Shown here in pieces: positions 51,169 to 59,940 of a DNA stretch of 64,000 nucleotides. A program made the translations under genes and the position numbers. Positions within the stretch are counted from its first letter, which is position 1; each line of letters opens with the position of its first letter. Origin of the DNA: Bradyrhizobium sp. MOS003 (GTDB lineage Bacteria; Pseudomonadota; Alphaproteobacteria; Rhizobiales; Xanthobacteraceae); the NCBI RefSeq assembly GCF_003020125.1, contig NZ_PYFW01000005.1, forward strand, positions 394,089 through 458,088, read 5' to 3'. The notes beneath the pieces are model-generated. The model saw only the letters and a program-made list of their open reading frames with translations, was not told the DNA's origin and did no database searches.

Positions 51169-51662
51169 GCCGAGCGCCTCTGGTTGGTTTCGTCCATCTG
51201 TCCTTGCGCCTCGAGCACGGCATCGACGATGCCGGCATAGGCACCGCAGCGGCACAGATTGCCGCTCATGCATTCGCGGATGCGTTCAGGATCATTGCCT
51301 GCCTGCGCCTCGTTCATCATGCCGATCGCGCTCATGACCTGGCCGGGCGTGCAGAAGCCGCACTGGAATCCGTCATGGGCAATGAAGGCGGCCTGCACCG
51401 GGTGCAACTGGTCGCCGCGCGCGACGCCCTCGATGGTGAGGATGTCGGCGCCGTCATGACTGATCGCGAGCGCAAGGCAGGAGTTGATGCGCTTGCCGTC
51501 GACCAGGATGGTGCAGGCGCCGCACTGGCCGCGGTCGCATCCCTTCTTGGTTCCGGTGAGATGGAGGCGCTCACGCAAGAGATCGAGCAGCGTGACGCGC
51601 GGATCGTCGAGGACGAAGTCGCGCCGCGCACCGTTCACGGTGAGGCTGATGGAGTGGTTCAT
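51165..51662 (-). CDS. 2Fe-2S subunit of molybdenum hydroxylase
   Basis: The protein has 165 residues. The first cluster ligands are in GTKKGCDRGQCGACTILVDGKRINSC; the second, all-helical cluster is in FQCGFCTPGQV and CMSGNLCRCGAYAGIV. The protein starts MNHSISLTVNG with no room for a signal peptide, unlike the Tat-exported PaoA of E. coli, so this enzyme should be cytoplasmic. First gene of the three-gene operon; no XdhC or MocA maturation gene follows. Confidence 0.95.
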   Translation of the reverse strand: MNHSISLTVNGARRDFVLDDPRVTLLDLLRERLHLTGTKKGCDRGQCGACTILVDGKRINSCLALAISHDGADILTIEGVARGDQLHPVQAAFIAHDGFQCGFCTPGQVMSAIGMMNEAQAGNDPERIRECMSGNLCRCGAYAGIVDAVLEAQGQMDETNQRRSA

Positions 51663-51911
51663 ACAAGGCTCCGATCAGATTTGGACATGAGTCATCGCGC
51701 AGCGCGCCACCGCCGTGGCCGCCGTCGATATGCGCTGGCCAGGCAGACGCAGGCCAACATCAAGGCGAAGATACGGAGGCTCCCTCCGCTTAACAAGGGC
51801 TGCTGAAAAATATTTGGAATTGGTCGAAAGCCCCTGTGCCACCAACGCGATGCACCGGGATCGGGTTCATCAAGGGTTCAATCTAACCAATTCGTGATCT
51901 ACATTGGCGGC

Positions 51912-52553
51912 ATGGACGATCACGCCGACCACACCCGCAAGCCCCGCGCCGATGCCGTGCGCAATCGCGAGCGCGTGCTCGAAGCGGCCAAGGCCGTGTT
52001 CAACGCGGGCGGTCCGGAGGCGAGCCTTGAAGCCGTCGCCAAGCGCGCCGGCGTCGGCATCGGCACGCTCTACCGGCATTTCCCGACGCGCGAAGATCTG
52101 TTCGAGGCGGTGTACCGGCGCGAGGTCGAGCAGCTCAGCGAGCTTGCCGAACAGCTGAAGAACGCCAAGGATCCGGTCGACGCGCTGCGGCGCTGGCTGC
52201 GTTCCAATGTCGAATTCGTTGCCACAAAAAAAGGCATGTCGGCGGCGCTGGCGCTGACGTTCCAGAGTTCGTCGGAACTCGCGGCCTACTCGATGGACCG
52301 GCTGACCAAGGCGATCGGCTCCCTGCTCGACCGCGCCGTCGCGGCCGGCCAGATGCGCGGCGACATCAGTCCGGAGGACCTGCTGAGAGCGCTCGTCGGC
52401 ATGTGCTACATGCACGACCAGCCCGGCTGGCAATCCTCGGTGCTGCGCATGCTCGACGTGTTCGTCGACGGATTGCGGGTGCAGCCTGTCATGAAAGCCA
52501 GGGTACGCGCTGCCGCCAAGCCCGCCAAACCGGCTGCAAAGCCGAAGCGATAG
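51912..52553 (+). CDS. TetR/AcrR family transcriptional regulator
   Basis: The protein has 213 residues from the ATG at 51912; a GTG 18 bases upstream is possible. The DNA-binding domain is RNRERVLEAAKAVFNAGGPEASLEAVAKRAGVGIGTLYRHFPTREDLFEAVYRREVEQL (about residues 17-75). The C-terminal tail is basic and Ala/Pro/Lys-rich. It is divergent from the molybdenum hydroxylase operon and probably controls it. The 249-base gap holds CCAAT and ATTGG at 51889-51909 as a weak inverted repeat and nothing clearer. Confidence 0.92.
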   Translation: MDDHADHTRKPRADAVRNRERVLEAAKAVFNAGGPEASLEAVAKRAGVGIGTLYRHFPTREDLFEAVYRREVEQLSELAEQLKNAKDPVDALRRWLRSNVEFVATKKGMSAALALTFQSSSELAAYSMDRLTKAIGSLLDRAVAAGQMRGDISPEDLLRALVGMCYMHDQPGWQSSVLRMLDVFVDGLRVQPVMKARVRAAAKPAKPAAKPKR

Positions 52554-52555
52554 CG

Positions 52556-53446
52556 TCACCCTGTCAGGATCGGCCTCAGTGCCTCGCGGTGATGCACGAT
52601 GAAGTCGAAGAATGCGGCGATCCGCGGCACACGCCTGAGATCGGGATGCGTCAGAATGCGCCAGCTTCGCGTCAATTCCGGAATCGGGCCAAGGACGCGC
52701 ACGAGATCGGCTTCGGCATCGCCGAGCGCGACGGGAAGCGGACCGATGCCGACGCCGGACTTGATCGCGGAAACGAGGCCAAGCACGCTGTTGACGCGCG
52801 CAGCCATCTGGGCATGGGGCGCGACCTCCTTCAGCCATTTGACCGCGCGATGCTTGGCAAGGGATTCATCCAGCCCGACCAGCAAATGAGGCGTGAGGTC
52901 CTCGACACGATCCGGGCGGCCGTGCCGGTCAAGATAGTCGCGGCTGGCGTAAACCGCCCAGATCGACTCGGCGATCTTGCGCCCGACCAGCTCATCGTCG
53001 GTATCGCCCGAGCGAAAAGCGATGTCGACCTCGCCCTTCGACAAGTCGAGATAGCCGTCGCTCATGACGAATTCGACCCGCAACGAGGGATGCAGCACGT
53101 GAAAGTCGCCGATGAGCCCGGATTGGATGAGCCGGGCGACGACCGGCTCGGGACAGGTGACGCGGATCACGCCCTTCATGTCTTGCTCCGCGTCAGCCGT
53201 CCGACGGCTGAAGTCGTCGATGGTGGCTTCGACCCGCTCGGCATAGGGCAGCATGATGTGACCGAACTCGGTGAGGCGGTAGCCGCTCGGCTGACGCGTC
53301 ACCAGCGCGCGACCGAGCCTCCGCTCCAGCTCCTCGAGCCGCCGGTGCACGGTCGACTGGCTGAGGCCGAGCGCCTTGCCGGCGGCAATGGTGCTGCCGT
53401 GCCGCGCGACCGCCAGGAAATATTTGAGGTCGTTCCAGTCGAACAT
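52556..53446 (-). CDS. LysR family transcriptional regulator
   Basis: The protein has 296 residues from the ATG at 53446. The N-terminal winged helix is FDWNDLKYFLAVARHGSTIAAGKALGLSQSTVHRRLEELERRLGRALVTRQPSGYRLT. The effector domain follows (IRVTCPEPVVARLIQSGLIGDFHVLHPSLRVEFV). It is divergent from the exported cupin gene at 53555, its most likely target, and its stop lies 2 bases from the TetR stop. Confidence 0.94.
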   Translation of the reverse strand: MFDWNDLKYFLAVARHGSTIAAGKALGLSQSTVHRRLEELERRLGRALVTRQPSGYRLTEFGHIMLPYAERVEATIDDFSRRTADAEQDMKGVIRVTCPEPVVARLIQSGLIGDFHVLHPSLRVEFVMSDGYLDLSKGEVDIAFRSGDTDDELVGRKIAESIWAVYASRDYLDRHGRPDRVEDLTPHLLVGLDESLAKHRAVKWLKEVAPHAQMAARVNSVLGLVSAIKSGVGIGPLPVALGDAEADLVRVLGPIPELTRSWRILTHPDLRRVPRIAAFFDFIVHHREALRPILTG

Positions 53447-53554
53447 GGAGCGATTATGCACTTCTGCGGCCGGCGGCCGCAATGTTGCGGCTGCCGGGCC
53501 TGAACGACGGCACTTAGGCTGATGCCTTCAGCAACTTTCCGATGGAGACTTTAA

Positions 53555-53971
53555 ATGCGCCCCCATTTCACACTCGGCGCCGCAATCGTTCTGGGATGGT
53601 CGGCCGCAGCCACCGCGCAGGACCATGGGACACAGGGTATCGCCAAACCGAATCTGGTGCTTCAACGAGTGGTTGAAGGCTTGCCGAAGGACGAGCAGCA
53701 GTCCGTGCGGGTGATGACGGCGTCATTCAAGCCGGGCGACAAGACGGTCTATCATACCCACCGCTTTCCGGTGACCGTCTACGTGCTGGAAGGCGCCTTC
53801 ACACTCGAACTCGAGGGCAAGCCGCCGATGACGGTCAAGGCCGGCGAGGCATTGGTGGAACCACCGAACGTGGCGATGACCGGCTACAATCGGACAACCG
53901 GGGAGACCAGGGTCGTGATTTTCTATGTCAGCGCGGTCGACACGCCCTTCCTCGACCCGCTGTCACACTAA
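53555..53971 (+). CDS. Exported cupin-domain protein
   Basis: The protein has 138 residues. ATG at 53555 with GGAGA about 7 bases upstream. A signal peptide ends at ATAQD. The cupin motifs are FKPGDKTVYHTHRFPVTVYVLEGAFTLEL (two His and a Tyr-Val-Leu-Glu-Gly motif) and VEPPNVAMTGYN. The second metal histidine usually in motif 2 is replaced (PPNVAMTG), so metal binding may be altered. Function unknown; control by the divergent LysR is likely. Confidence 0.88.
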   Translation: MRPHFTLGAAIVLGWSAAATAQDHGTQGIAKPNLVLQRVVEGLPKDEQQSVRVMTASFKPGDKTVYHTHRFPVTVYVLEGAFTLELEGKPPMTVKAGEALVEPPNVAMTGYNRTTGETRVVIFYVSAVDTPFLDPLSH

Positions 53972-54038
53972 GCCGTTTGCCCGAACATCCGCATGGCGAT
54001 ATCCTTGCTGGACCGGGACGACCAAGCGAGGTTTTGCC

Positions 54039-54443
54039 ATGCGTGTGCTCCTTGTCCTGATATTTGCGCTGCTGGGTGGCCTCTCCGCACGGGCGGCCGA
54101 CGATGTTGCGGCGGCACAGGGCGTCATCCGCGCCCAGGAGCAGGCCTTCGTCCGCGACGATGCGAGCACCGCCTATTCCCATGCCGCACCGGCGATCAAG
54201 GAGATCTTCCCCGCACCCGACATGTTCATGTCCATGGTGCAGAGCGGTTACGCGCCGGTCTACCGTCACAAGAGTTTCGAGTTCGGCGAGAGCAAGGTCG
54301 AGGGCGGCTGGATTGCGCAGCGCGTCCACATCATCGACGCCAACGGTGAAGCCTGGGAAGCGCTGTACACACTCGAGCAACAGCCGGACGGCAGTTACAA
54401 GATCACTGGCTGCACGCTGCTGAAGGCGGGACAGGCGGTCTAG
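54039..54443 (+). CDS. DUF4864 family exported protein
   Basis: The protein has 134 residues from the ATG at 54039. A signal peptide (MRVLLVLIFALLGGLSARA) precedes VIRAQEQAFVRDDASTAYSHAAPAIKEIFPAPDMFMSMVQSGYAPVYRHKSFEFGE, the DUF4864 pattern, an NTF2-like small fold. Function unknown. Its stop codon shares the bases CTAG with the stop of the convergent MFS gene. Confidence 0.87.
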   Translation: MRVLLVLIFALLGGLSARAADDVAAAQGVIRAQEQAFVRDDASTAYSHAAPAIKEIFPAPDMFMSMVQSGYAPVYRHKSFEFGESKVEGGWIAQRVHIIDANGEAWEALYTLEQQPDGSYKITGCTLLKAGQAV

Positions 54444-55705
54444 GTCGCAAAGCCCGGCCCGGCTTTCGCCGCACTCATCCGCGAGCGGATCAGCAGCGTC
54501 ACGACGATGCTGATGTTGACCGCGTTCCACGCCACGCCGTTCGCGAACGCTGCGGCATACGAGCCGGTGGCATCGAAGATGACGCCCGAAACCCAGCCGC
54601 CGAACGACATGCCGAACACGGAGGCGAAGATCACGATGCCGACGCGCGTTGCAGCTTCCCGCGCCGGCATCGCCTCGCGCACGATGATGGCATAGCTCGG
54701 CACGATTCCGCCCTGGAACAGGCCGAACATCGCGGAGATGAGATAGAGCGAGGCGAGGCTGTCGAAGAACAGATAGAACACAAGCGCAAAGCCCTGCGCC
54801 AGCGCCCCGATCAGCAGGGTGGGGATGCCGCCGATCTTGTCGGCGAGGAAGCCCGAGCCGATGCGGCTGACGATGCCGCAGGCCATCATCAGCGACAGCA
54901 TCTCGGCGCCGCGCGCCACGCCGTAGCCGAGATCGCCGCAATAGGCGACGATATGCACCTGCGGCATCGCCATGGCGACGCAGCAGGAAATGCTGGCGAT
55001 CGAAAGCAGCACAGTCAACGTGTTGGTCGAGAGCTTGAGATCGACGCGCGGCGGCGGCGCATTGGCGTGGTCGTGGACCTTGTCGTGGCCTATCTGCGCG
55101 CGCAGCACCAGCACCAGAATCGTCATCAGGACGACGCAGACGAGGCCGATGCCGATATGGGTGTGGCGCCAGCCGACCTCCTGCATGCCCCAGTTCACGA
55201 TCGGGGGCCACATCGTGCCGGCGAAATAATTGCCGCTGGCGACGATGGTCACGGCGAGGCCGCGATAGCGCTCGAACCAGTGCGAGGCCTCCGCCATCAG
55301 CGGCGCGAAGGTCGCGGACGTCCCGAGCCCGATCAGGAAATACGCGGCCACGAACTGCCAGAGCTGGGTCGAGAGCCCCGCGAACACATTCGCGACGCCG
55401 AGAAAGGCGATGCTGATCGCCATCGCCGGCACGATGCCGAATCGGTCGGTGATCTTGCCGGCGATCACGCCGCCGAGCCCGAAGCCGAACATCATGAGGG
55501 TGAAGGCCAGCGAGACCGCGCCACGAGTGGCGGAGAATTCGGTCTGCACCGCGGGAATCATCACCACGATCGCCCACATGCCTACGCCGCCGATCGAGCC
55601 GATCAGCAGCGCAAGCACGAGCCGTATCCAGGCCTGACGGGAATCAGGGCTGAATGTTTCAGGGGTTTGTTCTGAGTGATTTGGCGCGTGCACGGGCCGG
55701 ACCAT
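54440..55705 (-). CDS. MFS transporter (OFA/monocarboxylate-like)
   Basis: The protein has 421 residues with about 12 membrane spans. The first half has ATRGAVSLAFTLMMFGFGLGGVIAGKITDRFGIVPAM, carrying the motif A region (GKITDRFG), and the second half has GIVSRIGSGFLADKIGGIP. The pattern fits oxalate/formate antiporter-like or monocarboxylate MFS proteins. The substrate is unknown. It is divergent from the copper operon and is probably unrelated to it. Confidence 0.92.
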   Translation of the reverse strand: MVRPVHAPNHSEQTPETFSPDSRQAWIRLVLALLIGSIGGVGMWAIVVMIPAVQTEFSATRGAVSLAFTLMMFGFGLGGVIAGKITDRFGIVPAMAISIAFLGVANVFAGLSTQLWQFVAAYFLIGLGTSATFAPLMAEASHWFERYRGLAVTIVASGNYFAGTMWPPIVNWGMQEVGWRHTHIGIGLVCVVLMTILVLVLRAQIGHDKVHDHANAPPPRVDLKLSTNTLTVLLSIASISCCVAMAMPQVHIVAYCGDLGYGVARGAEMLSLMMACGIVSRIGSGFLADKIGGIPTLLIGALAQGFALVFYLFFDSLASLYLISAMFGLFQGGIVPSYAIIVREAMPAREAATRVGIVIFASVFGMSFGGWVSGVIFDATGSYAAAFANGVAWNAVNISIVVTLLIRSRMSAAKAGPGFAT

Positions 55706-55807
55706 GGCCCGCAGATGCTCAAGGGGTCAAGCATCGTGGCGCGATATTGGGCATGCGCGGTGCACTGCGGTAAGAAGCAGCTTGGCGAATGCACGATTTG
55801 CCATTAG

Positions 55808-55828
55808 TTTGCAGTCCGCGTGTGCAAA
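55808..55828. promoter_or_regulatory. Inverted repeat before the copper operon
   Basis: TTTGCA and TGCAAA flank nine bases, about 52 bases before the first gene's start. The spacing suits a dimeric regulator or a MerR-type spacer. No CueR or CopR gene is nearby, so the regulator is unknown. Confidence 0.35.
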
Positions 55829-55879
55829 TTGCCGCGCGAAATATATGCTGGCGGAATGTTGCTGCAACTGACACGAGCG

Positions 55880-56299
55880 ATGCGGATCAAGGTGGGGCGG
55901 ATCATTGCCCTCGCCTATCTGTTCTGCGTGCTCGCGCCCGCGGCAAGCCTCGCCTGGGGCAGCGGACCCGCGCCGTGTCTCAATGAGACCTCACTGGCCG
56001 ACCTCGTGCCGGTCCATCACCAGATGCCGGGCGGACACCTGCACGACGGCGTCTCGCACGATCATGCGGGGGCACACGCGCATCACCAGGCCGCCGCACA
56101 GGACGCGCCCGCTCCGCATCATCATGGCGGCAAGGGCACAGCCGGGCCGTGCTGTGCGATGATGTGCGTGAGCGCGCTGCCGGCCGATCTTCCCATTGTC
56201 GCCAAGCCGGCCGCGCCCGTCTCCGCCTGTGCGCCAGATATCGTGGCCAGCCTGCACAGCACGGCGCCGCCCCTGCATTACCGTCCCCCCATCGCCTGA
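55880..56299 (+). CDS. Exported His-rich, Cys-containing protein at head of copper operon
   Basis: The protein has 139 residues from the ATG at 55880 (MRIKVGRIIALAYLFCVLAP); an in-frame ATG at 55856 is an alternative. After the signal region comes a His-rich segment (VHHQMPGGHLHDGVSHDHAGAHAHH and HHHGG) and a GPCCAMMCVSAL cluster with three cysteines and two methionines. The layout resembles DUF2946-like exported proteins that accompany copper genes. Metal chelation in the periplasm is likely. The operon continues through the CusF-like gene at 59941. Confidence 0.72.
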   Translation: MRIKVGRIIALAYLFCVLAPAASLAWGSGPAPCLNETSLADLVPVHHQMPGGHLHDGVSHDHAGAHAHHQAAAQDAPAPHHHGGKGTAGPCCAMMCVSALPADLPIVAKPAAPVSACAPDIVASLHSTAPPLHYRPPIA

Positions 56300-56361
56300 T
56301 CTGACACGACGATTTCGGGCCGAGCGCGCTTTTGCGCGCGCGAACCTGTGGTGTCCAGATC
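56298..56361 (+). promoter_or_regulatory. Nested stem-loop between the first two copper genes
   Basis: GATCTGACAC (56298-56307) pairs with GTGT-C-CAGATC (56351-56361, one bulged C), and inside it GCGCGC (56334-56339) pairs with GCGCGC (56344-56349) around TTTT. It fills the gap between the genes and lies 11 bases before the lipoprotein start. It may act in transcript processing or attenuation. Confidence 0.5.
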
Positions 56362-56372
56362 AGGGTTGAATC

Positions 56373-56657
56373 ATGCTTGCGCTTTCCGGGGCGAAGTCCG
56401 CCGCCGCATCCGCGGTGGGTGGACGACATTTTCGATTTGAGTGGCTTCTGCTGGCAATGATCGCGCTGGCGCTCGCTGGCTGCATGCCGGCAACCACGCA
56501 AGTCGCCGGCGCCGATCCCGCTGATCCCTCGGCGAAGGTCGCGCCTGTCCGCTATCGATCGACCATCGCGCCCTACACCGGCCTGCGGCCCGCAACGCCG
56601 GCGCCATGGCGCGGCCGCAACGACGCCGTCACGCCGCAGCCGAAGCAAGACCGGTAG
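56373..56657 (+). CDS. Small lipoprotein in copper operon
   Basis: The protein has 94 residues. A hydrophobic helix (FEWLLLAMIALALAGC) ends in the lipobox LALAGC at residues 32-37, so the mature protein is lipid-anchored and about 58 residues long. The rest is Pro/Ala-rich and basic at the end. It stands 9 bases before the TolC gene. No function is known; it may assist the outer membrane channel. Confidence 0.72.
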   Translation: MLALSGAKSAAASAVGGRHFRFEWLLLAMIALALAGCMPATTQVAGADPADPSAKVAPVRYRSTIAPYTGLRPATPAPWRGRNDAVTPQPKQDR

Positions 56658-56666
56658 GAGCGCGCC

Positions 56667-58091
56667 ATGGCACACCATTTTGCGCGAGGTCTCCTCGTCC
56701 TCACCGCGCTCAGCGTCTCCGGCTGCGCCGCGTTTTCGCCCGACAGCGGCATGAGTGCGGTCTCCGAGCTGACGAGCCAGACCATCAACAAGGACGTGGC
56801 CTTCGTGCGAACGGCCGACGGGGCGGGCGCAGTCGATGAACGTGTCCGCCAACTGCTTTCGCGCACGTTGAGCCTAGAGACCGCCGTGCAGATCGCACTG
56901 CTCAACAACAAGGGATTGCAGGCCGCCTACAACGAGCTGGCGCTGGCCGAAACCGATCTGGTCGAGCAGAGCCTGCCGCCCAACCCGGTGTTCTCGATCT
57001 CGCGGATCTCGGGCAACGGCGCCAGCGAGATCGAGCGTCAGGTGGTCGGCGACATCTTGGCGCTCGCCACCCTGCCGTTCCGCTCCGACATCGCCCGCGA
57101 GCGTTTTCGCCAGGCCCAGTTACGCGCGGCGCTGGCGACGCTGCGGCTCGCCGCCGACGTCCGCCGCGCCTATTGGCGCGCTGTCGCCGGCAACGAGATG
57201 GTGGCGCTGCTGACGGATGCAAAGGCAACGGCGGAATCGACCGCACAGCTCGCCGTCAAGCTCGGCGAGACCGGCTCGCTCAACAAGCTCGACCAGGCCC
57301 GCGAGCAGGTATTCTACGCCGAGACTACCGCCGACCTCGCCACCGCAAGGCAGATGGCAGCGAGTGCGCGCGAACGGCTCGCACGCCTGATGGGATTGTG
57401 GGACGGCGGCCTCGACTTCCGTCTGCCCAATCAATTGCCGCCGCTGCCGCGCCGGCCCCAGGCCCTGCCCTCGATCGAGTCCGATGCGGTGGCCCATCGC
57501 ATCGACCTGCAGATCGCCCGGCTGGAGCTGAATGCGCTGGCGAGGTCGCTGAACCTCACCGAGGCGACGCGCTTCGTCACGCTGTTCGATCTCGCCGGCA
57601 TCTCCCGTCGCACCAGGGATCCAGAAGGCGCGCCGTTCCGCGAGCATGGCTTCGACGTCCAGTTCCAGATCCCGATCTTCGACGGCGGCGAGGTCCGCGT
57701 GCGGCAAGCCGCCGAGACCTACAATCTCGCCTTCAACCGCTTGACCGAGCGCGCCGTAAACGTTCGCTCGGAGGCGCGCGATGCTTATCGTGTCTATCGC
57801 TCGGCTTACGACATCGCCAGCCACTATCAGCGCGAGATCATCCCCTTGCGCAAGATCATCACCGAGGAGATGCAGCTCCGCTTCTCCAGCATGCAGGTCG
57901 ATATCTTTGCGCTGCTCACCGAAGCGCGACAGCGACTGGCCTCGCTGCGCGGTGCGATCGACGCCCGGCAACGATTCTTCCTCGCCCAGTCCGACCTGCA
58001 GACCGCCATCAACGGCGGCGCCGCGCTGACGCCTGGCAGCGACAATTCCACCACCATCGCCGCGGCAGCGCCTGCCGACGCCGGCCACTGA
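56667..58091 (+). CDS. TolC family outer membrane channel lipoprotein (CusC-like)
   Basis: The protein has 474 residues. The ATG at 56667 has AGGAG upstream. A lipobox (LSVSGC) near residue 20 predicts acylation, as in CusC and OprM. Two TolC repeats are visible: LETAVQIALLNNKGLQAAYNELALAETDLVEQSLPPNPVFS and the later FDVQFQIPIFDGGEVRVRQAAETYNLAFNRLTERAVNVRSEARDAYRVYRS. No RND pump or membrane-fusion gene is in the operon, so it must work with partners elsewhere. Confidence 0.9.
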   Translation: MAHHFARGLLVLTALSVSGCAAFSPDSGMSAVSELTSQTINKDVAFVRTADGAGAVDERVRQLLSRTLSLETAVQIALLNNKGLQAAYNELALAETDLVEQSLPPNPVFSISRISGNGASEIERQVVGDILALATLPFRSDIARERFRQAQLRAALATLRLAADVRRAYWRAVAGNEMVALLTDAKATAESTAQLAVKLGETGSLNKLDQAREQVFYAETTADLATARQMAASARERLARLMGLWDGGLDFRLPNQLPPLPRRPQALPSIESDAVAHRIDLQIARLELNALARSLNLTEATRFVTLFDLAGISRRTRDPEGAPFREHGFDVQFQIPIFDGGEVRVRQAAETYNLAFNRLTERAVNVRSEARDAYRVYRSAYDIASHYQREIIPLRKIITEEMQLRFSSMQVDIFALLTEARQRLASLRGAIDARQRFFLAQSDLQTAINGGAALTPGSDNSTTIAAAAPADAGH

Positions 58092-58104
58092 CATGGAGAC
58101 CGCA

Positions 58105-59439
58105 ATGTTTTCCCGCAGAGCATTTTTAGGCACCGCCGCGCTCGTCGGCGCATCCGCGGTCCAGGGCCGCGTGCAGGCGGCATCGATCCCGGAAGCGGCG
58201 CATATGGACAAGGTTGTGATGCAGCCGCCGCTGCATCCCGTCAGCGGCCCGGACTATCGCCCCGTGGTCACCCTGAACGGGTCGTCGCTGCCATTCCGCA
58301 TGAACGGCGACTGGAAGGAATTCCATCTCGTCGCCGAGCCCGTGGTGCGCGAATTCGCCGAAGGCATGAAGGTCAATCTGTGGGGCTATAACGGCCAGTC
58401 GCCGGGCCCGACGATCGAGGCGGTCGAGGGCGACAAGGTTCGCATCTTCGTCACCAACAGACTGCCCGAATACACCACCGTGCACTGGCACGGCATGATC
58501 ATTCCGAGCGGCATGGACGGTGTCGGCGGGCTGACGCAGCCGCACATCCAGCCCGGCAAGACCTTCGTCTACGAGTTCGAGATGAGGAAGAGCGGCACCT
58601 TCATGTACCACCCGCATTCCGACGAGATGGTGCAAATGGCGATGGGCATGATGGGCATGGTCGTCGTGCATCCGCGCGATCCGAGCTTCCGGCCGGTCGA
58701 CCGCGACTTCGTCTTCGTGATGAGCACCTACCGCGTCGATCCCGGCACCTATCTGCCGCAGGTCAACGAGATGACCGACTTCAACATGTGGACCTGGAAT
58801 GCGCGGGTGTTTCCCGGCATCGATCCTTTACCGGTGCGCCTCGGCGACAGAGTGCGCGTGCGCATCGGCAATCTCAGCATGACCAACCATCCGATCCATC
58901 TGCATGGCCACAGCTTCGCGGTGACCTGCACCGACGGCGGCTGGATTCCGGAGAGCGCGCAATATCCGGAGACGACGACCGACGTGCCGGTGGGCGCAGT
59001 GCGGGTGTTCGACGTGCTCGCCGACAATCCCGGCGACTGGGCGTTCCATTGTCACAAATCCCATCACACCATGAATGCGATGGGGCACGCGGTGCGCAAC
59101 CTGATCGGCGTGTCGCGCAGGGACCTCGCCAGGGCCGTCGGCAAGCTCGCGCCCGACGCGATGGCGATGGGCTCGACCGGCATGGCGATGGGCAATATGG
59201 AGATGCCCGCGCCCGACAACACGCTGCCGATGATGACCGGCACCGGCCAGTTCGGCCCGATCGAGATGGGCGGCATGTTCACGGTGATGAAGATCCGCGA
59301 GGACCTCGCGCGCGACGATTATCGCGATCCCGGCCCCTACCAATTCCCGAAAGGCACCGTCGCCTACGAGGTCGCCGCACCGGCCTCTGAGCCCGCACGT
59401 CAACAGCCGGGCAAGCCGACGCACAGGATGAAGATGTGA
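58105..59439 (+). CDS. Multicopper oxidase (periplasmic copper oxidase), Tat-exported
   Basis: The protein has 444 residues from the ATG at 58105, with GGAG 7 bases upstream; an ATG 12 bases earlier is less well placed. A twin-arginine signal (SRRAFLGTAALVGASAVQG) starts the protein. All four copper motifs are present: TVHWHGM (residues 126-132), MYHPHSDEM, HPIHLHGHSF and HCHKSHHTMNAM, giving the T1, T2 and T3 centres with a Met axial ligand. A Met-rich segment (MAMGSTGMAMGNMEMPAPDN) near residue 355 resembles the methionine-rich region of CueO/CopA. Cuprous oxidation for detoxification is the likely role. Confidence 0.94.
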   Translation: MFSRRAFLGTAALVGASAVQGRVQAASIPEAAHMDKVVMQPPLHPVSGPDYRPVVTLNGSSLPFRMNGDWKEFHLVAEPVVREFAEGMKVNLWGYNGQSPGPTIEAVEGDKVRIFVTNRLPEYTTVHWHGMIIPSGMDGVGGLTQPHIQPGKTFVYEFEMRKSGTFMYHPHSDEMVQMAMGMMGMVVVHPRDPSFRPVDRDFVFVMSTYRVDPGTYLPQVNEMTDFNMWTWNARVFPGIDPLPVRLGDRVRVRIGNLSMTNHPIHLHGHSFAVTCTDGGWIPESAQYPETTTDVPVGAVRVFDVLADNPGDWAFHCHKSHHTMNAMGHAVRNLIGVSRRDLARAVGKLAPDAMAMGSTGMAMGNMEMPAPDNTLPMMTGTGQFGPIEMGGMFTVMKIREDLARDDYRDPGPYQFPKGTVAYEVAAPASEPARQQPGKPTHRMKM

Positions 59440-59471
59440 GCGTTTCGATGAAACACCAACTGGAGATGACG

Positions 59472-59930
59472 ATGACAACCATCAGGCTCGGCCTCGCGCT
59501 GGCCGCGCTTTCGCTCGCGCCGGCTTTTGCGCACGACAAGCACGCGCATGCGAATTTTTCAGCCGGCGAACCCGGCGACCCCACCAAGCCCGCGCGCACC
59601 ATCGAGATCCTGCTGAACGAGATGGACTACGCACCGGCCAGGATCGAGGTCAGGCGCGGCGAACAGATCCGCTTCGTGCTCCGCAATGTCGGCAAGGAGG
59701 ACCATGAATTCCTGCTCGCCACCACCAAGGAAAACCTCGCGCATGCGGTGGAGATGAAGAAGCACCCGCACATGGAGCATGACGATCCCAATGGTGTCAG
59801 GCTCGCCCCGAACAAGACGGCCGAGATTCTCTGGAAGTTCAGCAAGCCCGGCACGTTCGAATTTTCCTGCCTCATTCCCGACCATCGCGACTACGGCATG
59901 GTCGGCCACGTCACCGTGAAGTCACGATAA
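59472..59930 (+). CDS. Cupredoxin-domain copper protein
   Basis: The protein has 152 residues from the ATG at 59472. A signal peptide ends at FAHDKHAHA, giving a His-rich mature N terminus. The cupredoxin fold shows RRGEQIRFVLRNVGKEDHEFLLA with the first copper His. The loop FSCLIPDHRDYGMVGHVTV supplies Cys, His and Met in the order C-x4-H-x4-M. All type 1 ligands are present. It is a periplasmic electron carrier or copper chaperone following the oxidase gene. Confidence 0.92.
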   Translation: MTTIRLGLALAALSLAPAFAHDKHAHANFSAGEPGDPTKPARTIEILLNEMDYAPARIEVRRGEQIRFVLRNVGKEDHEFLLATTKENLAHAVEMKKHPHMEHDDPNGVRLAPNKTAEILWKFSKPGTFEFSCLIPDHRDYGMVGHVTVKSR

Positions 59931-59940
59931 GGAGTCCGCC

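Noticed and set aside
51715..51897. A 60-codon plus-strand frame before the second TetR gene
   Set aside because: No ribosome site; composition follows the divergent promoter region; no family resemblance.
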